NCBI GenBank assembly: GCA_002691795.1
Contig: NZIY01000060.1
Location: 5,336 to 13,285, forward strand
Origin: SAR116 cluster bacterium
GTDB lineage: Bacteria > Pseudomonadota > Alphaproteobacteria > Puniceispirillales > Marisalimonadaceae
Length of the DNA stretch: 7,950 nucleotides
Direction of reading: 5' to 3'
The notes beneath the pieces are model-generated. The model saw only the letters and a program-made list of their open reading frames with translations, did no database searches and was not told the DNA's origin. The position numbers and the translations under genes were made by a program. How positions within the stretch are numbered: position 1 is the stretch's first letter; each line of letters opens with the position of its first letter. Shown piece after piece: positions 6,345-7,950 of this stretch.

Positions 6345-6902
6345 CTAAACTAACTTTGAAATATTGACAGCCATATTAGAACCTGATCCAACAATTTTTT
6401 TCCAAAAATAAGTAAATGTGCTTTTATCCTTTTCTAACACTTTTGATCTTGCATCTTGTTGGTGTTCAACTTCTTCATCACAACACTTTTTTAAAACCAT
6501 AGCCAACTTATAATTTAAATTATTATTTAATAAATAATAAATTTGTTCATTGTAATGTTTCTCAACAAAAGTTTCAACAGCATCAACAGTAATGCAAAAG
6601 AATTTATAACCAAATATTGCTGAGAAAAAACCTAGAACAAACCCCATAATTCTCCATAAAAAAAGTAATTTGCTTTTTTCATTTAGGGTTAACAGATTTT
6701 CCATCACTATCAGATGATTTGTTTCGGTCAAAATATGTTCTTTTGACATTTTAGATATCTTTTTATTCCAAAAAATGCATCTTGCCCCTCTGTATATCCA
6801 AACTGCTCCTGTTTCTCCAGCGTGGTTTGACCTCATCCATTTAATCATAAATTTTGGAATTTTAATTCCAGTTGCATTATATTTCTTTAAAATATCTTCC
6901 AC
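6345..6902 (-). CDS. coq7: 3-demethoxyubiquinol hydroxylase Coq7
   Basis: A di-iron monooxygenase that hydroxylates demethoxyubiquinol in the late, O2-dependent part of ubiquinone synthesis, at the inner membrane. The 185 residues match the short bacterial Coq7 form. Proposed iron ligands are visible in family order: Glu30 in NHAGETGA, Glu60 and His63 in ETNH, Glu110 in AVETFVEKHYNEQI, and Glu144 with His147 in EEVEHQQDA. A hydrophobic segment at about 83-104 fits membrane association. Initiation is at GTG (6900-6902), preceded by AGAAGAT about 6 nt upstream; no ATG lies close by in frame upstream. It sits 18 nt after the DUF2805 gene and 4 nt before the DUF393 gene. It implies aerobic respiration using ubiquinone. 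Confidence 0.93.
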   Translation of the reverse strand: MEDILKKYNATGIKIPKFMIKWMRSNHAGETGAVWIYRGARCIFWNKKISKMSKEHILTETNHLIVMENLLTLNEKSKLLFLWRIMGFVLGFFSAIFGYKFFCITVDAVETFVEKHYNEQIYYLLNNNLNYKLAMVLKKCCDEEVEHQQDARSKVLEKDKSTFTYFWKKIVGSGSNMAVNISKLV

Positions 6903-6920
6903 TAAAATCTTCTATAATTA

Positions 6921-7127
6921 TTATTTATAATTTATTTTACTATGTTTTGATTTTCTTCCAGATACTCTTTCACGCCAAAGTTTAAAACTTCTGGACTTGA
7001 GGTTACTTCTCATCAATTTTATAACTTCTTTTTCATTTAAACCAGTTTGTTCTTTTATTGATTCAAAACTTATTTCATCTGCCCAGGCAAAATCGATTAC
7101 TTTATTTAAATACTTTTCATTTAACAT
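6921..7127 (-). CDS. DUF2805/TIGR03643 family small protein
   Basis: A 68-residue soluble protein recognised as TIGR03643/DUF2805. Diagnostic stretches are IDFAWADEISFESIKEQTGL (11-30), NEKEVIKLMRSNLKSRSFKL (31-50) and WRERVSGRKSKHSKI (51-65). The helix-loop-helix content with a basic, Arg/Lys-rich C-terminus suggests a nucleic-acid-binding, HTH-like protein; this is inferred, as the family has no established function that I know of. The ATG lies 11 nt inside the 3' end of pdeM with no good Shine-Dalgarno, so translation is probably coupled to pdeM. The length is close to complete for the family. Confidence 0.88.
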   Translation of the reverse strand: MLNEKYLNKVIDFAWADEISFESIKEQTGLNEKEVIKLMRSNLKSRSFKLWRERVSGRKSKHSKINYK

Positions 7128-7788
7128 TTGTTTTTAAATCTGATGAAGAAAATTTATATACATTTTTATTTGAACATATATAAGCATTAAAATCAGATTT
7201 TAAATAAGGCTTAAATATTTTATTATTAATTGTTAGTCCACCAGTAAACTTTCCAAATGAAGGAAGAATTAATTTACTCTCAGTTTGTAAAATACATTTT
7301 TCAGTTACTCTTTTTCCATTTATTTTAATAGATAAAGTTGGGTGATAATGTCCAGATATTTGAAATCTATTATCAATAGTTGCTTCGTGAATGAACTCAA
7401 TACCATTCAATAGAATAGTTTTGTGACTTGGAATATTGTAAAAAACATTTTTATCATGGTTTCCCTCAATGAAAATTAATTCATAAAGATTGGTTAATAA
7501 TTTAAACTTTTTTAGAGTTTGAGTATTCATTCTATTTAGCGCATTTTTATCGTGAAAAGTATCACCTAAAAGAATAATTTTTTTAATTTTATAGTTTAAT
7601 AGAATTTTTTCTAAATTAATTAATGTTTCTAAACTGTCATGTGGAGGGAGATATTGTCCGTACTTCGCATAACTTGATCCTTTTTCTAAATGTAAATCTG
7701 AAACAATTGCTATGTTAAATTTTGACCAAATTAGAATTCCATGAGGATCTATTTCAAATGTATTTTTACAAAATTCTAATTTTTTCAT
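7117..7788 (-). CDS. pdeM: ligase-associated DNA damage response metallophosphoesterase PdeM
   Basis: A 223-residue calcineurin-like phosphoesterase of the PdeM type, predicted to act as a DNA endonuclease or phosphodiesterase in a repair module with an Lhr-like helicase, an ATP-dependent ligase and an exonuclease-like protein. Metal-binding motifs are complete: DLH (31-33), GDTFHD (75-80), GNHD (109-112), His134 and GHYH (146-149). The N-terminal block after DLH (EKGSSYAKYGQYLPPHD, 35-51) and the late LPSFGKFTGG (175-184) are typical of PdeM and separate it from generic phosphoesterases. The start codon overlaps the stop of the upstream helicase gene (ATGA), the classic lhr-pdeM pairing. The ligase and exonuclease partners are not in this window. 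Confidence 0.92.
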   Translation of the reverse strand: MKKLEFCKNTFEIDPHGILIWSKFNIAIVSDLHLEKGSSYAKYGQYLPPHDSLETLINLEKILLNYKIKKIILLGDTFHDKNALNRMNTQTLKKFKLLTNLYELIFIEGNHDKNVFYNIPSHKTILLNGIEFIHEATIDNRFQISGHYHPTLSIKINGKRVTEKCILQTESKLILPSFGKFTGGLTINNKIFKPYLKSDFNAYICSNKNVYKFSSSDLKTNVK

Positions 7789-7950
7789 AAAAACCCAATT
7801 TCCTTTAGTAATTCATTTTCAAATTCTTCAAGATAGTATTCATTGAGCTCATCTTTATTAATTGTCTCTCTGTTTATTTCAAGTAAAAGAGGTACTGCTA
7901 AGGGAGATATTTTTTCTAATTTTTTAAACAAAATTTTTTTCTGAATTCTC
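7785..7950 (-). CDS. ligase-associated DEXH-box helicase (Lhr-like), C-terminal fragment
   Basis: Only the last 54 residues and the stop of a longer gene are present, and the rest lies beyond the right edge. The text KKLEKISPLAVPLLLEINRE (9-28), followed by an acidic helical tail (about 33-50), matches the extreme C-terminus of ligase-associated Lhr-type helicases, where a leucine/proline-rich LxPLAxPLLxEIxRE segment recurs. The TGA overlaps the pdeM ATG by 4 nt, the expected arrangement for this pair. No helicase motif is inside the window, so the call rests on the tail plus context. Confidence 0.78.
   Translation of the reverse strand, partial: RIQKKILFKKLEKISPLAVPLLLEINRETINKDELNEYYLEEFENELLKEIGFL

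Overview
The window is AT-rich (roughly 30% GC by eye) and densely packed: short gaps, start/stop overlaps of 4-20 nt, and no non-coding stretch above about 75 nt. It encodes a Coq7-type ubiquinone hydroxylase, a Liv-type ABC importer and a ligase-associated Lhr/PdeM pair. This fits a streamlined, aerobic, free-living marine alphaproteobacterium of the SAR11/Pelagibacterales kind. That assignment is inferred from composition and gene content, not from a marker gene.

Left part (1-1209). A minus-strand pair holds nrtS (a 75-aa nitrate/nitrite transporter-like membrane protein) followed 12 nt later by an AroE-like shikimate/quinate dehydrogenase that runs off the left edge. A 67-nt intergenic region separates nrtS from a divergent 102-aa plus-strand gene. 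That gene is unrecognised; its strand pattern suggests a small ferredoxin-like or ABM-type fold.

Middle part (1214-5728, all minus strand). A complete five-gene branched-chain-amino-acid/aromatic-type ABC importer is transcribed in the order binding protein, LivH, LivM, LivG, LivF. The four downstream genes overlap end to end, and livF starts with TTG. A perfect 10-bp hairpin sits between the binding-protein gene and livH, where it could set binding protein above membrane components. Sequence features of the binding protein and of LivF look closer to the aromatic-acid (Nba-like) branch of the family than to classical leucine transporters.

Right part (5800-7950, all minus strand). The genes are the C-terminal end of the ligase-associated DEXH helicase (Lhr-like), the metallophosphoesterase pdeM, a DUF2805/TIGR03643 small protein, coq7 (GTG start), a DCC/DUF393 thiol-oxidoreductase-like protein and an unrecognised 59-aa basic protein. 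They overlap or are separated by at most 18 nt, so they probably form one transcript joining DNA repair and quinone biosynthesis genes, and it may read on into the transporter operon.

I found no RNA genes, mobile elements, CRISPR arrays or long repeats. Most of the window is ordinary streamlined-genome content. The least explained items are the nrtS/AroE-like/102-aa cluster, the 59-aa ORF and the livK-livH hairpin.
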